From assembly GCA_900552455.1 (NCBI GenBank), contig URZX01000010.1:1-64000 (forward strand): a stretch of 64,000 bases of DNA, in the 5' to 3' direction. Shown in pieces: positions 7,616 to 15,160 of this stretch. The first letter of the stretch is position 1. Each line of letters starts with the position of its first letter. The notes under the pieces were generated by a model. It searched no databases. It saw only the letters and a program-made list of their open reading frames with translations, and had not been told where the DNA came from. A program made the translations under genes and the position numbers. The stretch is from an uncultured Peptococcaceae bacterium (GTDB lineage: Bacteria; Bacillota; Peptococcia; Peptococcales; Peptococcaceae).

Positions 7616-9100
7616 ATGCAGCGTTGGTATGTGGCGATCGACCTGAAATCATTCTATGCCTCGGTGGAATGTGTGGACAGAGGGAAGGATCCGCTGGCGA
7701 CCCATTTGGTCGTGGCGGATGCGTCGCGCACGAACAAGACGATCTGTCTGGCGGTGACGCCGAGCCTGAAGGCGATGGGCGTTGGCGGGCGGCCGCGATT
7801 GTTCGAAGTGAATCGCGCTGTCGAAGAGATCAACGCCTGGCGAAAAACGAAGGCGCGGGCGCCACTTTCCGGCGCTTCGGCAGATGCGAAGGAATTGGAC
7901 GCAAATCCGCGCCTGGCGCTGGAGCCGATCGTGGCGACGCCGCGCATGGCGCGCTACATGGAGGTGAGCCTGCAGATCTACAGCATTTACCTGCGCTATA
8001 TTGCGCCGCAGGATATGGTACCGTATTCGGTGGACGAGGTCTTCATCGATGTGACGCCGTATCTGCGGACGTATGACATGGAGCCGTGGGAGCTGGCGCG
8101 TTTTCTCGTGGATAGGGTGCACGCAGAGACAGGCATCACGGCGACGGCTGGCGTGGGCACCAATCTCTTTCTGGCAAAGGTGGCGATGGATATTCTCGCC
8201 AAGCGCATGCCGGCTGACGCCAAGGGTGCGCGGTTGGCGGTGCTCGATGAGCAGCATTTTCGCGAGACGCTCTGGGACCACCGCCCGATCACGGATTTCT
8301 GGCGCGTTGGGCGAGGCACGGCGCGCAGGCTGGAGAAGCTCGGCATCTACACGATGGGCGATATCGCGCTCTGCTCTGAGGGTGCGGAGGGGGCGTTTTA
8401 TAACGAAGAGAAGCTCTACAAGCTCTTCGGCGTTGGCGCAGAGCTGTTGATCGATCATGCCTGGGGCTGGGAACCGGCGACGCTGGCGGAGATCCGCAAT
8501 TATCAGCCGCAGAACAACAGCCTGAGCTCCGGACAGGTGCTGCACGAGCCCTACAGCGCCGAAAAAGCGCGGCTTGTGACGCTGGAAATGGCTGAGCAGA
8601 TGGCGCTGGATCTTGTGCGCAAGCATGTGCTCACCGACCAGCTGGTGCTCACGATCGGCTACGACGTGGCGAATATTGGCCCAGGCAGCACGTATCGCGG
8701 CGAGCTCCACATCGATCATTACGGGCGCGCTGTGCCCAAGCATGCGCACGGCACCGTCCATCTGGAGCGCCACAGCGCGTCGTCGCAGGACATCATCACA
8801 GCCACGGCGGCGCTCTTTGACCGCATCGTCGATCCCTCGCTGCTGATCCGGCGCATCACCATCGACGCCTGCCATGTTCTGCGCGAGAACGACCGCCGTG
8901 CCACGCCGCGCCAGCTGAGCCTTTTCGACGCGCAGCCGCAGACAGAGAAAGACGTCCGCGCGCGGGAGCGGCGCGTGCAGGAAACGGTGCTCTCGCTCAA
9001 GGCGCGATTCGGCAAAAATATCCTGCTGCGCGCCACCAGTCTTGAAGATGGCGCCACCGCCATGCAGCGCAATGCACAGATAGGAGGTCACAAAGCATGA
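7616..9100 (+). CDS. Y-family translesion DNA polymerase (UvrX/UmuC-like)
   Basis: A 494-residue SOS polymerase. The catalytic core begins A-I-D-L-K-S-F-Y-A-S-V-E (first metal-binding Asp and steric-gate region), and Y-S-V-D-E-V-F-I-D carries the second acidic pair. Helix-hairpin-helix (W-R-V-G-R-G) and little-finger regions follow. Near the C-terminus R-Q-L-S-L-F is a beta-clamp-binding motif, and the tail ending A-M-Q-R-N-A-Q-I-G-G-H is typical of the UvrX/YqjW group of Firmicutes. Two LexA boxes flank its promoter, so induction by DNA damage is well supported. It overlaps the following small gene by four bases (ATGA), the usual UvrX-YolD arrangement. Confidence 0.92.
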   Translation: MQRWYVAIDLKSFYASVECVDRGKDPLATHLVVADASRTNKTICLAVTPSLKAMGVGGRPRLFEVNRAVEEINAWRKTKARAPLSGASADAKELDANPRLALEPIVATPRMARYMEVSLQIYSIYLRYIAPQDMVPYSVDEVFIDVTPYLRTYDMEPWELARFLVDRVHAETGITATAGVGTNLFLAKVAMDILAKRMPADAKGARLAVLDEQHFRETLWDHRPITDFWRVGRGTARRLEKLGIYTMGDIALCSEGAEGAFYNEEKLYKLFGVGAELLIDHAWGWEPATLAEIRNYQPQNNSLSSGQVLHEPYSAEKARLVTLEMAEQMALDLVRKHVLTDQLVLTIGYDVANIGPGSTYRGELHIDHYGRAVPKHAHGTVHLERHSASSQDIITATAALFDRIVDPSLLIRRITIDACHVLRENDRRATPRQLSLFDAQPQTEKDVRARERRVQETVLSLKARFGKNILLRATSLEDGATAMQRNAQIGGHKA

Positions 9101-9291
9101 ACCCACGATATGAAGCGATCTTGCACAAACCCCACCATGTATCCAAGCGTCATCCGCCGATGTCGCGCGAAAAACGCGCCGCTCAGTTTGCAGCGTTTTC
9201 GGCGCTCAGCGGCTACGACGAGCGCATCCGCGCGCTGGAGGAAGAAAGTCAGCGCGAGTCGGCGCCGGATTTCGATTACGGCGGACTATGA
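9097..9291 (+). CDS. YolD-like small protein
   Basis: A 64-residue protein with the YolD-like core H-H-V-S-K-x-H-P-P-M-S-R-x-x-R-A-A-Q-F-A-A-F-x-A-L-x-G-Y. It is translationally coupled (ATGA overlap) to the Y-family polymerase. Family knowledge: YolD-like proteins accompany such polymerases in Firmicutes and are proposed UmuD-like partners, with function unproven. It is shorter than many homologues and ends right after the core motif. Confidence 0.85.
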   Translation: MNPRYEAILHKPHHVSKRHPPMSREKRAAQFAAFSALSGYDERIRALEEESQRESAPDFDYGGL

Positions 9292-9336
9292 AAAAAGCGC
9301 AGTCCCTGCGACGTTGTGTCGCGGTGACTGCGCTTT
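9291..9336. terminator. Bidirectional terminator between polymerase operon and phosphodiesterase gene
   Basis: AAAGCGCAGTC / GACTGCGCTTT outer stem with A-rich and T-rich flanks. It serves the plus-strand SOS operon and the converging minus-strand phosphodiesterase gene. Confidence 0.8.
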
Positions 9337-9340
9337 GTTG

Positions 9341-9901
9341 TTATTCTTCTTTGTTCAGCACATCCTGCATGTAGACGGTGCCGTCGGCGAGATGTTTCCA
9401 GTAAACGTCGTTGCCATCGATGAGCATGTAGCTTTGCGGGCTGCCCTGCTTTGGCAGGGTGGTGGAGCCTGGGTTCATGTAGCGATGGGTGGAAAACGTT
9501 TCGTTGGCCGGAATGTGGGTGTGGCCGTGGAGCAGGATCGTGCGCGGAGTGGCCAGCGGCGGCAGGCTGTGGTTGTTGTAGCGATGGCCGTGGGTGACGA
9601 AAACCGGCGTGTTTTCGAGCCAGAGATAGGTGTAGTCGGCCATGCATGGGAATTCGAGCATCATCTGGTCGACTTCCGCTTCGCAGTTGCCGCGCACGGC
9701 GATGATGTGTTCCTTGTGTTCGTTCAGGAGGGCGCTGACGATCTTGGGATCGTATTCGCCAGGCAGATTGTTGCGTGGGCCGTGGTAGAGCAGGTCGCCG
9801 AGGAGCACGAGCATGTCGGCGCCTTCTGCGGCGAAACGCTCAAGCAGCTGGCGCGTGCAGGAGCCGCTGCCGTGGAGATCGGATGCGATGAGGTATTTCA
9901 T
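9341..9901 (-). CDS. YfcE-type metallophosphoesterase
   Basis: A 186-residue calcineurin-like phosphodiesterase. Metal-binding motifs appear in order: S-D-L-H-G near the start, L-G-D-L-L-Y-H-G, R-G-N-C-E, T-H-G-H and G-H-T-H-I-P. Length and motif set match the YfcE/MJ0936 family, cytosolic manganese-dependent phosphodiesterases of unsettled natural substrate. The ribosome binding site (GAAAGGAAC on the minus strand) supports ATG 9901. It follows the MFS gene by 18 bases on the same strand, so it is probably the last gene of a glucosaminidase-MFS-phosphodiesterase operon. Confidence 0.88.
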   Translation of the reverse strand: MKYLIASDLHGSGSCTRQLLERFAAEGADMLVLLGDLLYHGPRNNLPGEYDPKIVSALLNEHKEHIIAVRGNCEAEVDQMMLEFPCMADYTYLWLENTPVFVTHGHRYNNHSLPPLATPRTILLHGHTHIPANETFSTHRYMNPGSTTLPKQGSPQSYMLIDGNDVYWKHLADGTVYMQDVLNKEE

Positions 9902-9919
9902 GGAAAGTTCCTTTCTATA

Positions 9920-11089
9920 TCATATGGTAGATTTTTTCGACGGATGGAAGCGCAGAACGAGCACCGTGGCGATGACGATGAAGATAATGAGCAGCAGATA
10001 CATCATGCGGAAACCGAGCATGTCGCTGAGCGTGCCAGCCAGCAGCGCGCCAAAACCGATGCCCAGGTCAAAGCCGATGAAGAAGGTGCCGTTGGCAGCG
10101 CCGAAACGCTCGCTTGGCGCGTTCATCACAGACAGGCTCTGCATCGTCGTCTGTGCGCCGCCAAAGCCAGAGCCGTAGAGAAAACCGCTCAAAAGGAGCA
10201 TCGGCAGATTTTGCGCGAACGCCAGGAGCAGCATCGCTGCCAGCATGAAAACGAGGGATGGCAGCGTTGTCGCGATGACGCCAAAGCGATCGATGGCGTG
10301 GCCAATGAAGGCGCGCACGAGCAGCAGCCCGATGGCGTAGATCGTGAAGAAATAGCCCGTGTTGCCGAGGCCGAGGGTTGTGCCATAGAGTGGCACGTAG
10401 GTTGTCACGGCGCTCATTGTGAGGGTGATAAAGCCCATGATCACCGCCGGCAGCACAGCACTTTTTTCAAAAATGTCGCGTTTGTCGCGCTTTTTCGACT
10501 GGCGCTCCACCGGCGTTTCCTGCTGCAGCGTGCGGTCGAACGGGAAGAAAAATCCCTGCGCCAACGCCACCACGAGAAAAGCCGAGCTGATGTGGATCAT
10601 GGTCGCAAAACCGACGCTGTCCATGAGCTCAACTGCCAGCGCCGGCGCCACAGCCAGCGCCAGCGACATCGACATGCCGAAGATGCCGATGCCTGTGCCG
10701 GTGAGATGGCGCGGAATGATGTCCGTGGCGATCGTGGAGGTCGACGTCGAAGCGAAGCTCCAGTCGATCCCGTGGAGCACGCGCAGGATCAGGATCAATG
10801 CGATCGTCGTCATGAACGAGTAGCAGAAGATCAGCACCGCGAGCAGGATCATACTAATGAAGAAAACACCACGGCGGCCGAAATGGTCCAGCACATCTCC
10901 GGCGATCGGGCGGATGATCACCGAGCCCACCGTGAAAATACTGATGCAGACCCCCGTCATCGTTTCGCTGATGCCGAGATCTTGGAAATACAGCGGCAGC
11001 GACGGGTTGATCATGTTGAAGCTGAGAAAGATCAGAAAGTTGATGCCCATGATCATGATGAATGGGCGCGTCCAGAGCTTTTGTGCCAT
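9920..11089 (-). CDS. Major facilitator superfamily transporter
   Basis: A 389-residue MFS protein with 12 predicted helices. The loop 2-3 motif reads A-G-D-V-L-D-H-F-G-R-R-G, and the helix 5 region has G-I-F-G-M-S-M. The sequence resembles the drug/sugar efflux (DHA1-like) branch common in Firmicutes. Its start codon overlaps the stop of the upstream glucosaminidase gene by one base (TAATG), so they are translationally coupled. Substrate unknown. Confidence 0.82.
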   Translation of the reverse strand: MAQKLWTRPFIMIMGINFLIFLSFNMINPSLPLYFQDLGISETMTGVCISIFTVGSVIIRPIAGDVLDHFGRRGVFFISMILLAVLIFCYSFMTTIALILILRVLHGIDWSFASTSTSTIATDIIPRHLTGTGIGIFGMSMSLALAVAPALAVELMDSVGFATMIHISSAFLVVALAQGFFFPFDRTLQQETPVERQSKKRDKRDIFEKSAVLPAVIMGFITLTMSAVTTYVPLYGTTLGLGNTGYFFTIYAIGLLLVRAFIGHAIDRFGVIATTLPSLVFMLAAMLLLAFAQNLPMLLLSGFLYGSGFGGAQTTMQSLSVMNAPSERFGAANGTFFIGFDLGIGFGALLAGTLSDMLGFRMMYLLLIIFIVIATVLVLRFHPSKKSTI

Positions 11090-11886
11090 TATTTGCCCTC
11101 TCCTTCCTCAGAGGTCGTCTCGGAGGACGCCGCGTCAGATTTTTGGCTGCCAGGCGTCTCCATCGGGTCGAAACGTGTGAGATTGTATTCGTTGATCACC
11201 GAGATCACCTTGCTGGCGTAATACGGATCCGTCGCGTAGCCGCCTTCCTGCAGCGCACGCGCAGCGACCGCCGGTGATTTGGCGCCGACAGCGTCAGCAT
11301 AATTTTCGTTGGAGACAATGAGCTCGGCATAGTCCTCGAAGCAGTCTGCCGGACTTGAGTAGACACAGAAATAATCGCGGATCGTCGTTTCTGTGCCGTC
11401 GTAGTATTCCGTTGTCGCAAGTTTAACACTGCGGTGATGACCGTGGGCTTTGATGCCGAAATAATTATTATAATCGAATGAGAGCTGAGACTCGCCAAAA
11501 TTACTTTCCAAAGCCGCCTGTGCCAGCATCACCGAAGGATAGAGACCCGTGTCGTCGTATTTTTCGGCGATCGGCCCCAGCGCGTTGAAAAAGCTGGACG
11601 GATCCCCCACCTGGTAGGTCACATCCGCACTTTTTGGCTGTTCCACATATTCCGTCAGGCCGATCAGATTGATCGCACACAGCGCCAAAAACACCGCGAT
11701 CGCAAAGACGAACGTGTTCATCACCGTGTCTGCCCGCCGCGGCTTGCGACGTTTCGCCGGGCGACGTTTGGCAGCGGCCGACGGCTTGTGCGCTTTGTGC
11801 GACGTCGTCGCGCTTTTGCGCGCGTTCGCAGTGCGCGTTCCTGACGACCGTTTTTTTGTAGGCGCAGAAGATTTGCGCGGGCTCAT
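11089..11886 (-). CDS. Membrane-anchored glucosaminidase (GH73-like peptidoglycan hydrolase)
   Basis: A 265-residue protein. The first 55 residues are very rich in Lys, Arg, Ser and Ala (cytoplasmic, positive). One transmembrane segment covers about residues 57-75, and the rest is outside the membrane. The domain around A-Q-A-A-L-E-S-N-F-G-E-S, with N-N-Y-F-G-I-K, is the glucosaminidase (FlgJ/LytG-like) fold; the Glu of A-L-E-S is the presumed catalytic acid. A short Ser/Glu-rich tail follows. Family role: cleaving N-acetylglucosaminyl bonds of peptidoglycan in growth or separation. A TATAAT -10 box on the minus strand (11921-11926) precedes the gene. Confidence 0.85.
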   Translation of the reverse strand: MSPRKSSAPTKKRSSGTRTANARKSATTSHKAHKPSAAAKRRPAKRRKPRRADTVMNTFVFAIAVFLALCAINLIGLTEYVEQPKSADVTYQVGDPSSFFNALGPIAEKYDDTGLYPSVMLAQAALESNFGESQLSFDYNNYFGIKAHGHHRSVKLATTEYYDGTETTIRDYFCVYSSPADCFEDYAELIVSNENYADAVGAKSPAVAARALQEGGYATDPYYASKVISVINEYNLTRFDPMETPGSQKSDAASSETTSEEGEGK

Positions 11887-11973
11887 GCATTCACACTCCT
11901 CTCTTGTGAGACATCTATATATTATATCATGCCTGGAAAATTAGCGCAAATTTTCGCCGCCTGAGAAACGAAA

Positions 11974-12003
11974 GCCCGCTGGCGATTTTCGCCAGCGGGC
12001 GCA
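11974..12003 (-). terminator. Terminator after the DUF3990-partner gene
   Basis: A perfect 12-bp stem GCCCGCTGGCGA / TCGCCAGCGGGC, followed in minus-strand sense by CTTTCGTTT. It sits three bases past the stop of the minus-strand gene at 12006. Confidence 0.75.
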
Positions 12004-12005
12004 GT

Positions 12006-12449
12006 TTACGCGCAGATCTCGCCAGCCTCGTAGCAGGCGTAGATGTAATCGCGGGATTGGTAGTAGAAATCTGTATTGTAGTTGGAGATGGCAGCATCGA
12101 TCCAGGAAGTGTAGACTTCGATCAGCCGTGGAATGATCTGCGCTTCGTCGTCGCCGCAGACATCTTCGATCAGTCGCGCATAGACCTCGCCAATCGTCCA
12201 GTAATCCGGCACCGTGTAACGGCAGGCGCCGACGTTGTCGAAATCGCCGACAGGCACCTCGCGCATAGTGATAAAATCATCGGCTGTTTTCTCGATCGGC
12301 TCGCAGTGAAAAACATCCGCGTAGGCATAAATGCGTGCGATCGCTTTTTCGCCCAGCGCGCGCACCACTTCGCAGCGCGGCAGTTTCTGTTGTCGGCCGA
12401 TGAACTCGATGAGGCTGCAGGTGTAAAAAAGCGCGCTGTTATTTTTCAT
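12006..12449 (-). CDS. DUF3791-like protein, partner of the DUF3990 protein
   Basis: A 147-residue acidic protein. The first 60 residues (F-Y-T-C-S-L-I-E-F-I-G-R through A-D-D-F-I) look like the small DUF3791 family that is usually found next to DUF3990 proteins. The C-terminal part (Y-A-R-L-I-E-D-V, S-W-I-D-A-A-I-S-N-Y-N, F-Y-Y-Q-S-R-D-Y-I) is a second helical domain seen in such loci. Start ATG 12449 is chosen over the upstream GTG because AAAGGAGG lies six bases before it. It overlaps the end of the upstream gene by 11 bases, so the two are co-translated. Function unknown; a neutralising partner for the upstream protein is inference. Confidence 0.6.
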   Translation of the reverse strand: MKNNSALFYTCSLIEFIGRQQKLPRCEVVRALGEKAIARIYAYADVFHCEPIEKTADDFITMREVPVGDFDNVGACRYTVPDYWTIGEVYARLIEDVCGDDEAQIIPRLIEVYTSWIDAAISNYNTDFYYQSRDYIYACYEAGEICA

Positions 12450-12915
12450 CACGAACCTCCTTTGCCTGTAGAAATGTCAACGTAGCCAGAGCACGCGCAG
12501 TATGGAAGCTGATCTGATGCGTTGGATGTTTGAATCTTGCCAGCGCCCAAAACGCCTCACGGCTGATTTTTCCGTCGACGAAATTCTGTACATAGTTGAA
12601 GATCGTGTCATTGGCCATAGGACCTTCTACGATATCGTAATCATGCGCACGTCCTAGGCGGCAGGCGACGATAAAATCCAGCCATTCTTCTGTCATTTCC
12701 GGAAAGCGCTTAATACGCAGAGCAGGATCTGGCGTGAACCGATACGTATTCAAATAGCCAACGCCATCAAAGCGCGTTGCCCAACGAATGGCTTGCTCCG
12801 GCAGCAGTGTGCAGTAAAATCTAAAGTAGAAGTCCTTGTTGTATTTCGGGATACGGATCTCTGGTGATTCTACGATCGTTTTGCTGCCATGATATAAGAT
12901 CGATGTTTCGCTCAT
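12439..12915 (-). CDS. DUF3990 protein (ADP-ribosyltransferase-like, possible toxin)
   Basis: A 158-residue protein that opens L-Y-H-G-S-K and has F-Y-C-T...E-Q-A-x-R-W-A, then W-L-D-F-I-V-A-C-R, Y-D-I-V-E-G-P-M-A-N-D and H-Q-I-S-F-H-T at the expected order for DUF3990. The Y-H-G-S start and the overall layout resemble ADP-ribosyltransferase folds; activity here is not shown. The longer open frame reaching 13197 has no ribosome binding site, whereas AGGAGGGAG precedes ATG 12915. It is overlapped by the DUF3791-like gene, forming a two-gene toxin-antitoxin-like unit. Host defence or plasmid-type addiction are both possible. Confidence 0.7.
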   Translation of the reverse strand: MSETSILYHGSKTIVESPEIRIPKYNKDFYFRFYCTLLPEQAIRWATRFDGVGYLNTYRFTPDPALRIKRFPEMTEEWLDFIVACRLGRAHDYDIVEGPMANDTIFNYVQNFVDGKISREAFWALARFKHPTHQISFHTARALATLTFLQAKEVRDEK

Positions 12916-12967
12916 CGTTTTCTCCCTCCTGTAGAAAGCAACCGTTCTACCATAAGTGTAACATATC

Positions 12968-12994
12968 TGTGCGCACAAAAAAAGCGTCGACCAT
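12968..12994. repeat. Direct repeat copy 1 (resembles the tRNA-Leu terminator half)
   Basis: TGTGCGCAC, an A7 run, then AGCG-TC-GACCAT. It matches the copy at 14983-15008 except for one extra A and a CT/TC swap. Confidence 0.6.
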
Positions 12995-13012
12995 ATCACC
13001 GCAGAGGCAGCT

Positions 13013-13648
13013 TCAAATGTATTCGGACGGTAAACGGTCAATCCTTCCAGCCTGGATGGCTGGAATATGCTGCTTGATTTTTTCTTCGGGCCAGTCCCAC
13101 CATCGGGCCTCCAATAAAGCTGAGATGGTGTCCTCCGCGAAACGTTTGCGGATCGTTTTCGCGGGAACGCCGCCAACAATCGTATAAGGCGGCACATCTT
13201 TTGTTACAATGGCGCGCGTGCCAATGATCGCACCATCTCCAATGGTAACACCGGATAGGATCACCGCCTCATAACCGATCCACACATCGTTGCCGATGAC
13301 AATATCTCCTTTATTGTCCCAGGCAGTTGTGATGTCCTGGACATCCAGTCCCCATTCCTCAAAAAAGATCGGGAATGGATAGGTGGATAAGGACGTTTGT
13401 GTGTGGTTGGCGCTGGTGAACAAAAACTTTGCGCCGCAGGCGATGGAGCAAAATTTTCCGATCACAAGTTTATCGTGGTTGATCGGATAGTGGTACAGCA
13501 CATTGTTTTTCTCAAACTGTCGCGGGTCGTTGACAAAATCGTTGTAGATGGTAAAATCTCCGACGCAGATGTTAGGATTGTTGATGACATTTTTCAAATA
13601 AACGGTGTCGTGGTCGTCTGTGCGCGGATAAATGCATTCTGGATTCAT
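13013..13648 (-). CDS. CatB/Vat-type xenobiotic O-acetyltransferase
   Basis: A 211-residue left-handed beta-helix acyltransferase. Hexapeptide repeats are visible (I-G-N-D-V-W-I-G, I-L-S-G-V-T-I-G-D-G-A-I-I-G, V-T-K-D-V-P-P-Y-T-I-V-G-G-V-P-A-K). F-C-S-I-A-C-G-A-K-F and S-A-N-H-T lie in the position of the catalytic His loop of the Vat/CatB xenobiotic acetyltransferases, and W-W-D-W-P begins the C-terminal helix. ATG 13648 follows AAAGGAC; the open frame continues upstream without a start signal. Known relatives acetylate streptogramin A or chloramphenicol, but many have no known drug substrate, so I do not assign resistance. It is 13 bases downstream of the Ntn hydrolase gene on the same strand. 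Confidence 0.8.
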   Translation of the reverse strand: MNPECIYPRTDDHDTVYLKNVINNPNICVGDFTIYNDFVNDPRQFEKNNVLYHYPINHDKLVIGKFCSIACGAKFLFTSANHTQTSLSTYPFPIFFEEWGLDVQDITTAWDNKGDIVIGNDVWIGYEAVILSGVTIGDGAIIGTRAIVTKDVPPYTIVGGVPAKTIRKRFAEDTISALLEARWWDWPEEKIKQHIPAIQAGRIDRLPSEYI

Positions 13649-13661
13649 GGTTTTTGTCCTT

Positions 13662-14366
13662 TCAAGGCTGTGAAAATGCGTGGCGTTTGATCTGCGAAAA
13701 ATCGTTGTTCTGCACATAATAAACAGCGCGCTCCGTTGCTGAATAAACGAACGAAACTCTGGTTGCCCACATTCCTTCCTGGCGGACAGCCTGCAGAACA
13801 GAAAACGCATCAGTGACGGTGAACTGTTTTCCAAATGTGTTCAGAAGTTGCGCAGCCCTTTCGTAGCGGTCATCTCCCGGCACAAGGAAGGGGCGCGTGC
13901 TTTCCGGCGCAAGGACAGAGTAATTTGTGATCAGCGCGTAACGGCCACGCTCTTCCCGCCAGCCAACGCCGGGCTCAATGATCAGTGTTCGCCCCTGCTG
14001 GTCAGACAGCAGGGCTTGCATGGTGGCATCTGGAGCGTAAACGATCTTTCGGTTCCGCAGCAGCTGCAGTGCATCGTCAAAAGTGATCTTTGCTTGAACA
14101 AACTGCTCCGTCAGGTCTGCGATCGTCGTGCAGTCTTTGCCATCCGGATAGACTCCTTCCGGATTTCCGTGAACATACAACAAGGTTCCGACATTTCCGT
14201 TGCGGTTCACGCCGTGATAGGAGTGGCGCACGCCATCAGGACGCAGGATGCCGATATAGAAGCAGTCCTTCTCCTTTATGATTTTGTGATTCCATACGTC
14301 AAGGTCGATATCAAAATTGAATCCAGTGATCACATCATCACCGCGATAGACGAATCGTGTACACAT
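13662..14366 (-). CDS. Small linear-amide (choloylglycine-hydrolase-like) Ntn hydrolase
   Basis: A 234-residue protein starting M-C-T-R-F. After Met removal, Cys2 would be the N-terminal nucleophile, as in bile salt hydrolases and penicillin V acylases. Further conserved-looking points are the F-N-F-D segment (substrate/Asp loop), N-R-N-G-N-V and I-T-N-Y-S-V. At 234 residues it is much shorter than true bile salt hydrolases (about 315-330), so I prefer an uncharacterised linear amide C-N hydrolase. Start ATG 14366 follows GAGGAGG; it must be the start because the nucleophile has to be residue 2. The substrate could be an N-acyl amino acid, an antibiotic or a signal molecule; this is not decided by sequence. 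Confidence 0.72.
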   Translation of the reverse strand: MCTRFVYRGDDVITGFNFDIDLDVWNHKIIKEKDCFYIGILRPDGVRHSYHGVNRNGNVGTLLYVHGNPEGVYPDGKDCTTIADLTEQFVQAKITFDDALQLLRNRKIVYAPDATMQALLSDQQGRTLIIEPGVGWREERGRYALITNYSVLAPESTRPFLVPGDDRYERAAQLLNTFGKQFTVTDAFSVLQAVRQEGMWATRVSFVYSATERAVYYVQNNDFSQIKRHAFSQP

Positions 14367-14503
14367 GGTTGTTTCCTCCTCTTGCAGATATTTTTTCTTA
14401 TAGCATACTGCTCGCGTGGTAGCGCTTCTATCCACCAGATAATACCGAAGCAATCTGTATACAACACAAAAGCAGGAGCTGCATTTTTGCCGCTCCTGCC
14501 TGT

Positions 14504-14767
14504 TCATTTCTGATAGATGATTTTGCGAATGGCCGATACAGACAGGAAATATTTTTCCGCCAACGCTTCCATAGAGCTTCCGTTTTGAAATTCCTCTACG
14601 ATTTTGCGGTTCCGTTGCTGTAATTCCTGTCGATAGCCAGAAGCTTCTCCCCATCGCTTTTTCTGCGCCTGGTCGGCTGGGATATATAGATAGCCACCTT
14701 GCACATAACGCTGCAATTCTTTGACCAGCGCATCGGGAAGAAGATCTTTTGCATTGATGTATTTCAT
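14504..14767 (-). CDS. CD3324-like small helix-turn-helix protein
   Basis: An 87-residue protein opening M-K-Y-I-N-A-K-D-L-L-P. Y-V-Q-G-G-Y-L-Y-I-P, K-K-R-W-G-E and a C-terminal helix-turn-helix-like segment (M-E-A-L-A-E-K-Y-F-L-S-V-S-A-I-R) follow. This is the pattern of the CD3324 family of Clostridia, whose role is unknown. ATG 14767 is chosen because AAGGAGG sits seven bases upstream; the longer frame to 14812 lacks one. It stands alone on the minus strand between the hydrolase gene and tRNA-Leu. Confidence 0.7.
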   Translation of the reverse strand: MKYINAKDLLPDALVKELQRYVQGGYLYIPADQAQKKRWGEASGYRQELQQRNRKIVEEFQNGSSMEALAEKYFLSVSAIRKIIYQK

Positions 14768-14982
14768 GCGGGCTTCCTCCTTGAGATGATCGTCAAGCAG
14801 CAAAGCCAGCATCTTGATTATGCGACGATTTTTACTCCATGCAAACGTCGCGATCTACTGGCTTTGCATGGAGCCATACTTCGTTGAGTTTTGTCATTCG
14901 ACACCACTTCTTTCTATATAAATAGTAGTTTTATTATATCCTGCAACAGGAGATCGCTCAATGATTTTTTGTGAATAATATT

Positions 14983-15008
14983 TGTGCGCACAAAAAAGCG
15001 CTGACCAT
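14983..15008. repeat. Direct repeat copy 2, inside the tRNA-Leu terminator
   Basis: TGTGCGCAC, an A6 run, then AGCG-CT-GACCAT. It pairs with 12968-12994, about 2.0 kb away, and together they bracket three accessory genes. Confidence 0.6.
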
Positions 15009-15020
15009 TTGGTCAGCGCT
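14991..15020 (-). terminator. Terminator of tRNA-Leu
   Basis: A near-perfect hairpin AGCGCTGACC / GGTCAGCGCT just 3' of the tRNA on the minus strand, followed by six T in that sense. Confidence 0.85.
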
Positions 15021-15023
15021 TGC

Positions 15024-15105
15024 TGCGGATGGAGGGACTTGAACCCACACGCCTTGCGGCATACGCACCTGAAACGTACGCGTCTGCCTATTCCGCCACA
15101 TCCGC
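15024..15105 (-). tRNA. tRNA-Leu(CAG)
   Basis: Read on the minus strand, the acceptor stem is GCGGATG / CATCCGC. The D-arm has the Leu-type GGCGGAATAGGCAGAC and the anticodon loop is TTCAGGT (anticodon CAG). A class II variable arm (GCCGCAAGGC) and a T-loop TTCAAGT follow. One T-stem pair is a T-T mismatch. CCA is not encoded. Confidence 0.93.
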
Positions 15106-15131
15106 GAAAGTACTCTCACGAGCACTTCTAT

Positions 15132-15160
15132 AGAATACATGATTATGGTTCGTTTGTCAA
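15132..15160 (-). promoter_or_regulatory. Promoter of tRNA-Leu
   Basis: On the minus strand TTGACA (15155-15160), a 17-base spacer and TATTCT (15132-15137). The -35 box overlaps the last codon of recR. Confidence 0.8.

Noticed and set aside
9110..11221. A 703-codon plus-strand frame
   Set aside because: Antisense to the phosphodiesterase and MFS genes; the sequence is His/Arg/Glu-rich shadow text.
13013..13648. Streptogramin or chloramphenicol resistance gene
   Set aside because: The fold fits, but many chromosomal relatives have no drug activity; sequence alone does not support a resistance call.
13662..14366. Bile salt hydrolase
   Set aside because: N-terminal Cys fits, but the protein is about 90 residues shorter than known bile salt hydrolases, so only the superfamily is called.
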